Assembly: GCA_013695335.1 (NCBI GenBank)
Contig: JACDAR010000120.1
Location: 1 to 9,356 of the forward strand
Origin: Rubrobacter sp.
GTDB lineage: Bacteria > Actinomycetota > Rubrobacteria > Rubrobacterales > Rubrobacteraceae
Direction: 5' to 3'
DNA: 9,356 nt
Below are positions 1 through 6,040 of this stretch, piece by piece (the stretch's first letter is position 1; the number at the start of each line of letters is the position of its first letter). The notes beneath the pieces were generated by a model. The model was not told the DNA's origin. It saw nothing but the letters and a program-made list of their open reading frames with translations, and made no database searches. Position numbers and translations under genes: made by a program.

Positions 1-606
1 ACCTCGGGGGCGCTGGGACAGATCCTGGATCACGCCGACCGCGCGACCGCGATCGCGGTCGGGCCTGGGATCGGAACCAGCGAAGAGAGCCTGCGCCTGG
101 TCGAAGGCATTCTGCGCGAGGCCGAAGTCCCTGTTCTCCTCGACGCCGACGCCGTTACCGTGCTCACGGAATCCCAGGCCCTCGCGGAAAGGGAAGCGTC
201 GACCGTCATTACGCCGCACGCCGGGGAGTTGGGACTGCTGCTCGGAAGCGGGGCGAAGGATGTCTCCGCGCACCGGCTCGATTCCGCGCGTCGGGCAGCC
301 GGGGAGCATGGTTGCTGCGTGTTGCTCAAGGGCTCGGACACGCTGGTGGTCGAGGGCGAGAGGGCTGCGGTCAACTCAACGGGTAGCGTCGCGCTCGCCA
401 CGGCGGGGACTGGGGACGTGCTGACCGGTGTGATCGGGGCCCTCCTCTCGCGCGGCATGAACGCTTACGACGCGGCCCGCGCCGGAGCCTGGGTCCACGG
501 GCGGGCCGCTGAGTTGTGGCTGAAAGAGACTGGATGGCCTGGGGAGAGCATGGTGGCAACCGACCTGCTCCCTTACCTCCCGCTGGCCGTTGGCGAGTTG
601 TTGTGA
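1..606 (+). CDS. nnrD: ADP/ATP-dependent NAD(P)H-hydrate dehydratase, C-terminal part (5' end outside window)
   Basis: This frame is open from the first base and ends at TGA 604-606, giving 201 codons of a gene that begins upstream. The family dehydrates the damaged (S)-NAD(P)HX back to NAD(P)H in the cytoplasm using ADP or ATP, and is often fused to the NnrE epimerase; whether an epimerase domain lies upstream cannot be seen. The ribokinase-like fold motifs appear in order: VGPGIG (about residue 20), LDADA (about 47), TPHAGEL (about 71), KGSDTLVV (about 110), and near position 137 the ATAGTGDVLTG anion-hole/catalytic Asp signature. The C-terminus looks complete. A 74-base gap separates it from the CBS gene on the same strand. 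Neighbourhood with alr and tsaE/B matches other Actinomycetota. Family assignment is firm; the symbol assumes the usual naming. Confidence 0.93.
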   Translation, partial: TSGALGQILDHADRATAIAVGPGIGTSEESLRLVEGILREAEVPVLLDADAVTVLTESQALAEREASTVITPHAGELGLLLGSGAKDVSAHRLDSARRAAGEHGCCVLLKGSDTLVVEGERAAVNSTGSVALATAGTGDVLTGVIGALLSRGMNAYDAARAGAWVHGRAAELWLKETGWPGESMVATDLLPYLPLAVGELL

Positions 607-680
607 GGGCCAGCTCCGTGCGTCTGGGGTAGTATCCGGGAGCGGAGGACGCGGTAGAAATTCTAGAGTCGGGGGCGGAA

Positions 681-1160
681 GTGGAGAACCAGGACATCAG
701 GGAGTTGAAGGTCGGCGAGGTCGCGCACGAGGACTGGCCCACGCTAGGGCCTGACGATACGATCGAGGAAGTCATCAAGCTGCTCACGGAGGCCAGAATC
801 TCGGGCGCTCCCGTGGTTGAAGGAGATCAGCTCACAGGCATCGTTACGGAGGGAGATCTCATCTTCCAAGACGCCGAGATCAAAGCGCCTGGCTTCCTGG
901 ATCTTCTTGGCGGCATGATCCCACTCGGCAGTTGGGACGAGTACCGCGACGAAGTACTGAAAAGCGCTGGCGTGACCGTCGGCGAGGTCATGACCAAACA
1001 CCCAACCACCATCTCCCCAGACACCTCCCTCTCCGAGGCCGCGACCATCATGGCCGAAGGCAGGTTCAAGCTCCTGCCAGTCGTCGAAGACGGGCGGCTG
1101 CGGGGTGTGATCACCCGCATGGACATCCTTACCCTCCACATTCTCAACCCCCGCCAGTAA
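681..1160 (+). CDS. Tandem CBS-domain protein (stand-alone CBS pair)
   Basis: The 159-residue protein consists almost only of two CBS motifs. The first, at about residues 10-62, contains ISGAPVVEGDQLTGIVTEGDL; the second, at about 97-152, contains EVMTKHPTTISPDTSLSEAA and KLLPVVEDGRLRGVITRMDIL. A linker of about 35 residues lies between them. Such Bateman modules bind adenine nucleotides such as AMP, ATP or SAM and usually regulate a partner; no enzymatic domain is fused here, so the partner and ligand are unknown. The start is GTG 681; no ATG, GTG or TTG is found in frame between it and nnrD, and the purine-rich GGGGGCGG just upstream is only a moderate ribosome-binding site. The stop is 7 bases before alr, which suggests co-transcription and perhaps translational coupling. 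Confidence 0.9.
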   Translation: MENQDIRELKVGEVAHEDWPTLGPDDTIEEVIKLLTEARISGAPVVEGDQLTGIVTEGDLIFQDAEIKAPGFLDLLGGMIPLGSWDEYRDEVLKSAGVTVGEVMTKHPTTISPDTSLSEAATIMAEGRFKLLPVVEDGRLRGVITRMDILTLHILNPRQ

Positions 1161-1167
1161 CCCAGGG

Positions 1168-2283
1168 GTGGAAGGCAGCGTCACAGGCGTCCGCGCCCCC
1201 GGCCGCACGTGGGCCGAGATAGACCTCGGCGCCGTGCGCCACAACGTCCGTATCCTCAAACGACGGGCCTCCGGCGCCCGCCTGATGGCCGTGGTCAAGG
1301 CCGACGCATACGGGCACGGCGCTCTCCCCGTCTCCCGTGCCGCGCTGGAAGCCGGGGCGGATTCGCTCGCCGTCGTCACTGTCGATGAGGGCGCGGAACT
1401 GAGGAGTGGCGGCGTCGAAGTCCAGATCCTGGTCTTCACAGACCTGCTGCCGGATCACCTCCCGCTCGCGGAGGAACACCGCCTCACCGTGACCGCCCAT
1501 TCCATCTCCAGCGCCAGGAACATAGCCGACCATCCCGGCCTGAAAGCACACCTGAAGGTGAACACCGGCATGAACCGCTGGGGCGTTGGGCCGGACGAAG
1601 TGGGGCAAGCGCGTAAGATCCTCGGTCGCCAGCTCACCGGCGTGTACACGCACTTTGCCTCAGCCGATTCGGACCCTGATGCTACCCGACGCCAGATCGA
1701 GGTTTTCGACGAAGTACTTGCTGCCCACCCGTTCGGGGGTGTCACGGTCCACGCTTCCAACTCGGCTGCCACGCTCTGGCATCCCAGCGCCCGCTACGAT
1801 CTCGTGCGCCCCGGCATCGCCCTTTATGGATTGCATCCAGTCGGTGATGGGGGAGACCCTTCGGACGAGGATCTGCGTCCAGCCATGACGCTCAAGAGCT
1901 ACGTTGCTGATGTACGGCGGCTGAAACCCGGCGATGGGGTCTCATACGGGCTGACGTTCCGGGCTCCTGAGCCGATGTTCGCCGCGACGGTGCCGGTGGG
2001 TTACGCTGAGGGGTATCGTCGCGCCCTCACGGGGAAGGCGGAGGCACTCATCCGGGGCCGACGGCGGTCGCTTCTCGGGCGCGTTACGATGGATGCCTGC
2101 GTGTTCGGGGTGGATGCGGCGGTGGAGGTGGGGAACGAGGTTGTCCTGATCGGGGCGCAGGGTGAAGAGAAAGTCCTCGCCGAAGAGGTCGGCGGGTGGG
2201 CCGACACTATAAACTACGAGGTAACGACAGGGGTGAACCCCCGGAGAGTCGAGAGGAGCTACCTGAATGTTCAAGGATCTTAA
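1168..2283 (+). CDS. alr: Alanine racemase
   Basis: This is a PLP-dependent enzyme interconverting L- and D-alanine, supplying D-Ala for peptidoglycan; it acts in the cytoplasm as a homodimer. The 371-residue length is normal for the family. The N-terminal barrel begins TWAEIDLGAVRHNV (about residue 14), followed by the PLP-lysine motif AVVKADAYGHG with Lys44. DLVRPGIALYG lies near residue 211. The C-terminal beta domain carries the second catalytic base Tyr260 in GVSYGLTFRA, then GRVTMDACVFGVD, and ends in a typical NPRRVERSY. The GTG start at 1168 is 7 bases after the CBS stop and has a weak SD (AGGGG, close to the start). The last 17 bases overlap the next gene. All expected catalytic residues are seen. 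Confidence 0.97.
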   Translation: MEGSVTGVRAPGRTWAEIDLGAVRHNVRILKRRASGARLMAVVKADAYGHGALPVSRAALEAGADSLAVVTVDEGAELRSGGVEVQILVFTDLLPDHLPLAEEHRLTVTAHSISSARNIADHPGLKAHLKVNTGMNRWGVGPDEVGQARKILGRQLTGVYTHFASADSDPDATRRQIEVFDEVLAAHPFGGVTVHASNSAATLWHPSARYDLVRPGIALYGLHPVGDGGDPSDEDLRPAMTLKSYVADVRRLKPGDGVSYGLTFRAPEPMFAATVPVGYAEGYRRALTGKAEALIRGRRRSLLGRVTMDACVFGVDAAVEVGNEVVLIGAQGEEKVLAEEVGGWADTINYEVTTGVNPRRVERSYLNVQGS

Positions 2284-2617
2284 CTGGGCACCCGCTTTCA
2301 AGCGGGCAGCTATATTCGTCGCGATATGGCTCGGCCTCGTCTACGTCATGAGCGTGGCGGCCCCCGACAGCTTTCTCGCCATGACCCGCGAGCAGGTTCC
2401 GAGCCTGATCATCAACGCCATAATGTTCTTCTTCCTGTTCGCCTTCATCTTCGCCGTCACCGAGAAACGCCGCACCCAGCGCGTCGAGCAACTCAACGCG
2501 CAGAAGGGCAAATCCAGCAAACGCCAGGCGGAAACCAACGGCGAAGTCCCGGAGGGCACGCTGAAAGGACAGCGCAACCCCAACACCAGCCGCAAGAAGG
2601 CCCGCCGCAAGCGGTAA
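2267..2617 (+). CDS. Small two-helix membrane protein with basic C-terminal tail
   Basis: This 116-residue protein is not one I recognise. It has two predicted membrane segments, about residues 13-32 (AAIFVAIWLGLVYVMSVAA) and 46-64 (SLIINAIMFFFLFAFIFAV), joined by a short polar loop. A hydrophilic, strongly basic tail (about 65-116) is rich in Lys, Arg, Asn and Gln and ends KKARRKR. The tail is probably cytoplasmic and could contact nucleic acid, ribosomes or acidic lipid; that is inference. ATG 2267 lies inside the 3' end of alr (17-base overlap in another frame) and is preceded by GAGAGGAG at 2251-2258, a good SD with about 8-base spacing. The overlap indicates translational coupling to alr. 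The 70 bases after it (2618-2687) hold no gene I can support. Confidence 0.8.
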   Translation: MFKDLNWAPAFKRAAIFVAIWLGLVYVMSVAAPDSFLAMTREQVPSLIINAIMFFFLFAFIFAVTEKRRTQRVEQLNAQKGKSSKRQAETNGEVPEGTLKGQRNPNTSRKKARRKR

Positions 2618-2687
2618 ATTGACCGGGCTGGCGCCTAGTTCTCATCTGGCTCGAAAGCTTCAGCCTCAACGGCGACGGAGGTTAGGT

Positions 2688-2885
2688 ATGAACATAAAAC
2701 GGACGAAGAGGGACCGCATAATCCTGGGCGTGTGCGGTGGGCTTGCCCTCCACTTCGGGTGGAGTTCGAACGTGGTGCGGATTCTCGCCGTTCTTGGGAC
2801 GATCTTCCTGCCAGGGCCGGGGTGGCTTATACCCGTGATCTACCTGATACTCGGTGCCATACTCCCAGAGAGCGAGGTGTACTAA
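2688..2885 (+). CDS. PspC-domain small membrane protein
   Basis: The 65-residue product is essentially a bare PspC domain: a basic N-terminus (KRTKRDRIILGVCGGLALHFG, matching the family's R.D.ii.GVCGGlA.yfg), then VVRILAVLGTIF and a hydrophobic helix (WLIPVIYLILGAILPE). PspC proteins are membrane-associated; the named member belongs to the phage-shock response, but single-domain versions like this are common and mostly uncharacterised, so a stress role is only a possibility. The frame is open further upstream, but ATG 2688 is chosen because GGAGG at 2677-2681 sits 6 bases before it and because the family homology starts there; the upstream extension would add a low-complexity Arg/Gln stretch. 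The stop is 5 bases before the UDG start, on the same strand. Confidence 0.9.
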   Translation: MNIKRTKRDRIILGVCGGLALHFGWSSNVVRILAVLGTIFLPGPGWLIPVIYLILGAILPESEVY

Positions 2886-2890
2886 TTTCG

Positions 2891-3532
2891 ATGGATTTCG
2901 CTGAGGCCCAGAAAGAGGCCCTCGCCTGCGCGAAGTGCGGCCTGTGCCACAGCCGGACCCGCGTGGTGTTCGGCGACGGACCCCTGAACGCTGAACTCTT
3001 CATAGTGGGCGAGGCTCCAGGTTTCAACGAGGACCGCGACGGCAAACCGTTCGGGGGCGCGTCCGGGATGCTCCTGGACCGGCTGCTGTCTTCCGCCAAC
3101 CTGGGACGTGATGCGGTCTACCTCACCACCCTCGTCAAGTGTCGTCCCCCCGAGTCTCCGCCCCGCTCTCCGAAGCCTTCCGAGGTCAGCGCGTGCCGAC
3201 CGTACTTGCTCGCCCAACTCGCCGCCGTTGACCCGAAGGTGGTGGTTGCGATGGGGGATATGGCGAGCCGGGTTCTCACTGGGCGCAAGGAGGCGGTCTC
3301 CCGTATTCGGGGAAGGGCCGTGCCGCTGGATGGGAGATACGTCCTGCCGACGCTCGATTTTTCCAGGGCGCTCTACACACCGGCGGACCGGGCGTTCCTG
3401 ATCTCGGACTTCTCCCGACTGCCTGAACTGATGGAGACAGACCGTCCTTCCACCTACGAGACCATGAACGTCCCCCGCGCCCCCGGCCGCGCCGGAGCGG
3501 AGCGCGAACCACTCCAGCCGGGCCTCTGGTAG
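2891..3532 (+). CDS. Type-4 (Fe-S) uracil-DNA glycosylase family protein with altered pocket residues
   Basis: A 213-residue member of the UDG superfamily, family 4 (often annotated 'uracil-DNA glycosylase' or 'SPO1 DNA polymerase-related'), expected to start base excision repair by removing uracil. Visible elements: CAKCGLC (Cys13, Cys16) with Cys84 (VKCRPP) and Cys102 (SACRPYL) as probable [4Fe-4S] ligands; motif 1 GEAPG (40-44) with the water-activating Glu41; and GKPFGG with Phe54, which would stack on uracil. Two usual residues differ. The Asn before VKCRPP is Thr80. The C-terminal His-Pro-Ala/Ser motif reads Asp156-Phe157-Ser in LPTLDFSRALYTP, so the conserved His is absent. Activity or specificity may therefore differ. 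A tail of about 28 residues (from about 186) has no family counterpart that I know. ATG 2891 is chosen over longer in-frame starts because it matches family N-termini and follows the PspC stop by 5 bases, with GAGGTG at 2874-2879. Confidence 0.88.
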   Translation: MDFAEAQKEALACAKCGLCHSRTRVVFGDGPLNAELFIVGEAPGFNEDRDGKPFGGASGMLLDRLLSSANLGRDAVYLTTLVKCRPPESPPRSPKPSEVSACRPYLLAQLAAVDPKVVVAMGDMASRVLTGRKEAVSRIRGRAVPLDGRYVLPTLDFSRALYTPADRAFLISDFSRLPELMETDRPSTYETMNVPRAPGRAGAEREPLQPGLW

Positions 3533-3549
3533 CCGGGGCGGAACCCGCA

Positions 3550-3999
3550 GTGGTGTGGGAGTATCTGAACCAGGAAGACCTGGAAAATCTGGCGGCCAGG
3601 ATCTCGCGCACCCTGAAACCGGGAGACGTGATCGTACTCTCCGGCGAGGTCGGAACTGGCAAGACAACCTTCGTGCGGGCCGCGGCGCGCTCGCTTGGCA
3701 TAGCCGAGAGGGTGACGAGCCCGACCTACCAGCTAGCCCGCAGCTACGAATGCATCGTTGATGGCAGCCGGGTCGCGGTGAACCATCTGGATCTGTACCG
3801 GCTGCAGGGGATCGAAGCCGGAGACGTTCTGGAACTCGACGACTACCTCGACCCCAGCGCCGTGACGTTCGTGGAGTGGGCCGAACCGGCACTCGGGCTG
3901 CTCGAAAATCCCACGGTCATCAGCCTCTCTCACCAGACACCCGAGACCCGCAGGGTGAGCCTGGAAGGACCAGTCGCGGAACGCCTCGAACCATGCTGA
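3550..3999 (+). CDS. tsaE: tRNA t6A37 biosynthesis ATPase TsaE
   Basis: The 149-residue protein is the P-loop ATPase that works with TsaB and TsaD in transferring the threonylcarbamoyl group to A37 of ANN-decoding tRNAs. The Walker A motif is GEVGTGKTT at residues 32-40 (Lys38). It is followed by the family's switch-like TSPTYQLARSY (about 57-67), the HLDLYRL segment carrying the Walker B-like Asp (about 80), and FVEWAE (about 107). Length is usual for the family. The start is GTG 3550 (GTG 3553 is also possible), with only a weak G-rich SD (GGGGCGGA at 3535-3542). The last 7 bases overlap the ATG of tsaB in another frame, so the two are probably translationally coupled. The gene lies 17 bases after the UDG gene. 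Confidence 0.95.
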   Translation: MVWEYLNQEDLENLAARISRTLKPGDVIVLSGEVGTGKTTFVRAAARSLGIAERVTSPTYQLARSYECIVDGSRVAVNHLDLYRLQGIEAGDVLELDDYLDPSAVTFVEWAEPALGLLENPTVISLSHQTPETRRVSLEGPVAERLEPC

Positions 4000-4661
4000 T
4001 CCTGGCCCTCGACGCCTCGACCCCGGTCATCACCATCGCGGTCGCCCGCGCGGAAGACGGGCAGCGCGAGATTCTGGCCGAGATCTCCGTCACAGCCCGA
4101 GGTGCGTCTGGGGCGTTGCTTCCATCCATCCACGCGGCCCTGAACTTCGCTGGTGAGGAACTGGGCGCCGTGGAACGAGTGTTGGCTGGCGTCGGACCAG
4201 GCACGTTTACAGGCATCCGCATCGCAGTCTCCACAGCCAGGGCCATCGCGCTAGGGACCGGGGCATCCCTCGCCAGAAACTCTACCCTGGCCGCGCTCGC
4301 AGCCCCGGCGCTCACCGTCACTCCTGACGTGCTCGCCGTCCTCGACGCGAAGCGGGGCGAAGTCTTCGCCCAGCGGTTCTCCCATGCCGGAGAGGGGGAG
4401 ATATTCTGTGTGAAACCTGAAGAACTCTCCGTGGAGGGCGGGCCGTTCATAGTTGGCGACGGGGCTGTACGTTATCGGGATAGGATCTCCCATCTCGGCC
4501 TCATTCCCCCGGACGATTCGCCGCTGCACAGGGTCACGGCGGCGGGGCACGTCATGTCAGCGGATCTCTCGGTCGTGGAGGCCGGGGATCTCGCGCCGAT
4601 CTACGTTCGCCAGCCAGACGCGGAGGTGCGCCGGGATCTCAACCCCTGGAGCCGCCCTTGA
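3993..4661 (+). CDS. tsaB: tRNA t6A37 biosynthesis protein TsaB
   Basis: This is the 222-residue ASKHA-fold scaffold partner of TsaD (formerly YeaZ). It begins LILALDASTPVITIAV, the expected N-terminal strand motif. It has GVGPGTFTGIRIAVSTARAIA (about residues 66-86), DAKRGEVFAQ (about 117), and near the end IYVRQPDAEVRR, the typical YxRxPxAE finish of the family. A longer open frame exists upstream but would run through tsaE and lacks homology, so ATG 3993 is preferred; it overlaps the tsaE stop by 7 bases. Its own stop overlaps the TTG start of rimI by 4 bases (TTGA). It is expected to be cytoplasmic and to dimerise with TsaD, which is encoded here at 6076. Confidence 0.95.
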   Translation: MLILALDASTPVITIAVARAEDGQREILAEISVTARGASGALLPSIHAALNFAGEELGAVERVLAGVGPGTFTGIRIAVSTARAIALGTGASLARNSTLAALAAPALTVTPDVLAVLDAKRGEVFAQRFSHAGEGEIFCVKPEELSVEGGPFIVGDGAVRYRDRISHLGLIPPDDSPLHRVTAAGHVMSADLSVVEAGDLAPIYVRQPDAEVRRDLNPWSRP

Positions 4662-5119
4662 CAGAACCGGAGAAGGAGAGAGTTGGGGAGTTCGTCCTGC
4701 GGCATATGGAGATGCGGGATCTTCCATCGGTAATGGAGACTGACGCCCTCTGCCTGCCGCGTCCGTGGGGCGAGGCTGGCTGGCGCGAGGAGTTGCGTAG
4801 CCCGCTCGGGCTGCTCCTGGTGCTTGAAGAAGGCGGCGTTATGGCCGGGCACATCGCGGTCAAGCTGGTCGCCGACGAGCTTCATATCACGACGCTCGCC
4901 GTCCGCCCCGAGCACCGCCGCCGGGGCTACGCCCGCGCCCTCGTCGAAGGCGCGTTCGCCAGGGCACGGAACGTTCGTACCGCCTTCCTGGAAGTGCGCC
5001 CGAGCAACGTCGCGGCCCGCTCTCTCTACCATTCACTGGGCTTCTCGGAGGTCGGAGTCAGGCGCCGATATTATGGTGACGAGGACGCCCTACTCATGTC
5101 CCGGAAGTTCGGAGGCTAG
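4658..5119 (+). CDS. rimI: RimI-like ribosomal protein N-alpha-acetyltransferase (GNAT)
   Basis: A 153-residue GNAT protein. The first strand and helix read FVLRHMEMRDLPSVMETD (about residues 12-29). The acetyl-CoA loop is LAVRPEHRRRGYARALVE (about 81-98), matching the R-x-x-G-x-A pyrophosphate-binding motif. The family's LEVRPSNVAARSLYHSLGF (about 111-129) and RRRYYGDEDALLMSR follow. RimI acetylates the N-terminal Ala of ribosomal protein S18, and its gene very often sits beside tsaB/tsaD, as here. The start is the rare TTG at 4658 inside the tsaB stop (TTGA overlap), with GGAG at 4648-4651 about 6 bases upstream; the internal ATG at 4706 would cut off the first strand. The stop shares CTAG (5116-5119) with the convergent minus-strand gene. 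Confidence 0.9.
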   Translation: MTEPEKERVGEFVLRHMEMRDLPSVMETDALCLPRPWGEAGWREELRSPLGLLLVLEEGGVMAGHIAVKLVADELHITTLAVRPEHRRRGYARALVEGAFARARNVRTAFLEVRPSNVAARSLYHSLGFSEVGVRRRYYGDEDALLMSRKFGG

Positions 5120-5355
5120 TCCGAAGATTCCCGTCTGCGCCGCCGTTCCTGCCTGGATTTCTCCCTGCGTCGCCTGAGGTGTTCCGGGCTCTCGAAAGGT
5201 TTCAGCAGCAGGAGGGTAGGGACCACGCACGCCAGGAAGCTGACGAAGAGGCCGCCCGCGATCAGGGGGTCCACCGGACCCCGGATCAGGTATATGAAGA
5301 ACATCGCCAGCATCACCAGCGCGATCAACGCGAACAGGAGTGAGAACATCCGCAT
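5116..5355 (-). CDS. Small two-helix membrane protein with Arg-rich C-terminus
   Basis: The product is 79 residues and of unknown family. It has two hydrophobic segments, about residues 3-24 (MFSLLFALIALVMLAMFFIYLI) and 32-52 (IAGGLFVSFLACVVPTLLLL), with a short RGPVDP turn. The tail is highly basic (LRRRREKSRQERRRRRESSD). Its architecture resembles the 2267-2617 product, although I see no clear sequence similarity. The ATG at 5355 is taken as start; a second in-frame ATG at 5349 is also possible and has AAGGT at better spacing. A TATACT hexamer ends 6 bases before the first ATG, so the transcript could be leaderless. The gene follows the acetyltransferase on the same strand by 28 bases. The final stop interlocks with the rimI stop in CTAG. 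Confidence 0.75.
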   Translation of the reverse strand: MRMFSLLFALIALVMLAMFFIYLIRGPVDPLIAGGLFVSFLACVVPTLLLLKPFESPEHLRRRREKSRQERRRRRESSD

Positions 5356-5361
5356 ACCTTG

Positions 5362-5367
5362 AGTATA
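5362..5367 (-). promoter_or_regulatory. Candidate -10 element for a leaderless transcript of the 5116-5355 gene
   Basis: On the minus strand the hexamer TATACT is followed by CAAGGT and then ATG, so transcription would be expected to begin at or next to the start codon. No convincing -35 hexamer lies at 16-19 bases upstream. The element sits in the 28-base gap after the acetyltransferase gene, so the small gene may have its own promoter as well as read-through. This rests on position and consensus match only. Confidence 0.4.
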
Positions 5368-5383
5368 GCCCTTCCTATCCAGA

Positions 5384-5959
5384 TCAGGTTCCTGTTCTGT
5401 GTTCCTTCCGGCGCTCCCAGTCGGCCCGTGTCAGCGCGTACTCGACCTCCCCATGCCCCGCTCCCGCGACGGGTTCATCCCATTCGAGGTGGAACGTGCG
5501 AACGAACGTCAGGCCGGATTTCTCCATGACCCGCCGGGAAGACAGGTTGACCGCCATCGTCTGCGCGAACACGCGCTGCACGTCGAGCTCGGTGAAGCCC
5601 TTTTGGATCAAGGTCCGCGAACCCTCCGTGGCGTAGCCTTTGCCCCACGCGGAGCGTCGCAGCCTGTGGCCGAGTTCCACCTCTCCACGGTCATCTTTCG
5701 AAGGCCGGAGCCCGAACCATCCCAGGAAATCTCCCGTAGATTTCTCGACAACAGCCCACGTACCGAGCCCGTCGAATCTTTCGTAGTCGCGGAGGAAACC
5801 TGGCAGAACTTCGTCCCGGATCACCGCTCGAGGCGTCTGTTTGCCGCCCGTGAGATAGCGCATGACTTCGGGATCACTATCTAGCTCGAAGTGGTTGTCC
5901 ATGTCCTCTTCGGGGAAGCGGCGTAGGATCAGCCGTTCGGTTTCGAGGAACATCTCCAT
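5384..5959 (-). CDS. RimJ/RimL-type GNAT N-acetyltransferase
   Basis: This 191-residue GNAT belongs to the Acetyltransf_3 (RimJ/RimL) type. It opens FLETERLILRRFPEEDMDNHFEL, the characteristic N-terminus of that group, followed by DPEVMRYLTGG. GTWAVVEKSTGDFLGWFGL is the central strand pair, the acetyl-CoA loop is SAWGKGYATEGSRTLI (about residues 106-121), and VNLSSRRVMEKSGLTFVRTF is the C-terminal helix and strand. The substrate cannot be read from sequence; related proteins modify protein N-termini or small amines. ATG 5959 is chosen; a second ATG at 5953 (residue 3) is equally plausible, and the upstream G-rich stretch (GGGGG) is a poor SD. With the 5116-5355 gene it forms a minus-strand pair inserted between rimI and tsaD. 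Upstream, 116 bases separate it from the divergent tsaD. Confidence 0.9.
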   Translation of the reverse strand: MEMFLETERLILRRFPEEDMDNHFELDSDPEVMRYLTGGKQTPRAVIRDEVLPGFLRDYERFDGLGTWAVVEKSTGDFLGWFGLRPSKDDRGEVELGHRLRRSAWGKGYATEGSRTLIQKGFTELDVQRVFAQTMAVNLSSRRVMEKSGLTFVRTFHLEWDEPVAGAGHGEVEYALTRADWERRKEHRTGT

Positions 5960-6040
5960 CCCCCAAGCCTACACGAGCATTCGGGGCGGCAGTATGTTAG
6001 CGATGCGAGATAGAATTGAGGTCCATTGACCACCGAAAAG

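Noticed and set aside
655..665. Short palindrome TAGAA-A-TTCTA before the CBS gene
   Set aside because: Only five base pairs with a one-base centre; too short to call an operator or terminator, and expected by chance.
744..1439. 231-codon minus-strand open frame opposite the CBS and alr genes
   Set aside because: Both plus-strand genes are certain; the antisense frame is low-complexity with no SD or promoter.
2732..2890. Upstream extension of the UDG frame into the PspC gene
   Set aside because: It would overlap nearly all of the PspC gene, and the family N-terminus matches the start at 2891.
2882..3892. 336-codon minus-strand open frame across the UDG and tsaE genes
   Set aside because: It runs antisense to two genes with clear family motifs, is Arg/Pro-rich, and resembles no protein; such long shadow frames are normal in G+C-rich DNA.
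6011..6016. TAGAAT as a -10 element for tsaD
   Set aside because: It resembles a -10 hexamer, but no acceptable -35 lies 16-19 bases upstream, so I do not annotate it.
6026..6031. TTGACC as a -35 element for tsaD
   Set aside because: It is close to TTGACA, but 15-19 bases downstream there is only the heptad repeat and no -10-like hexamer.
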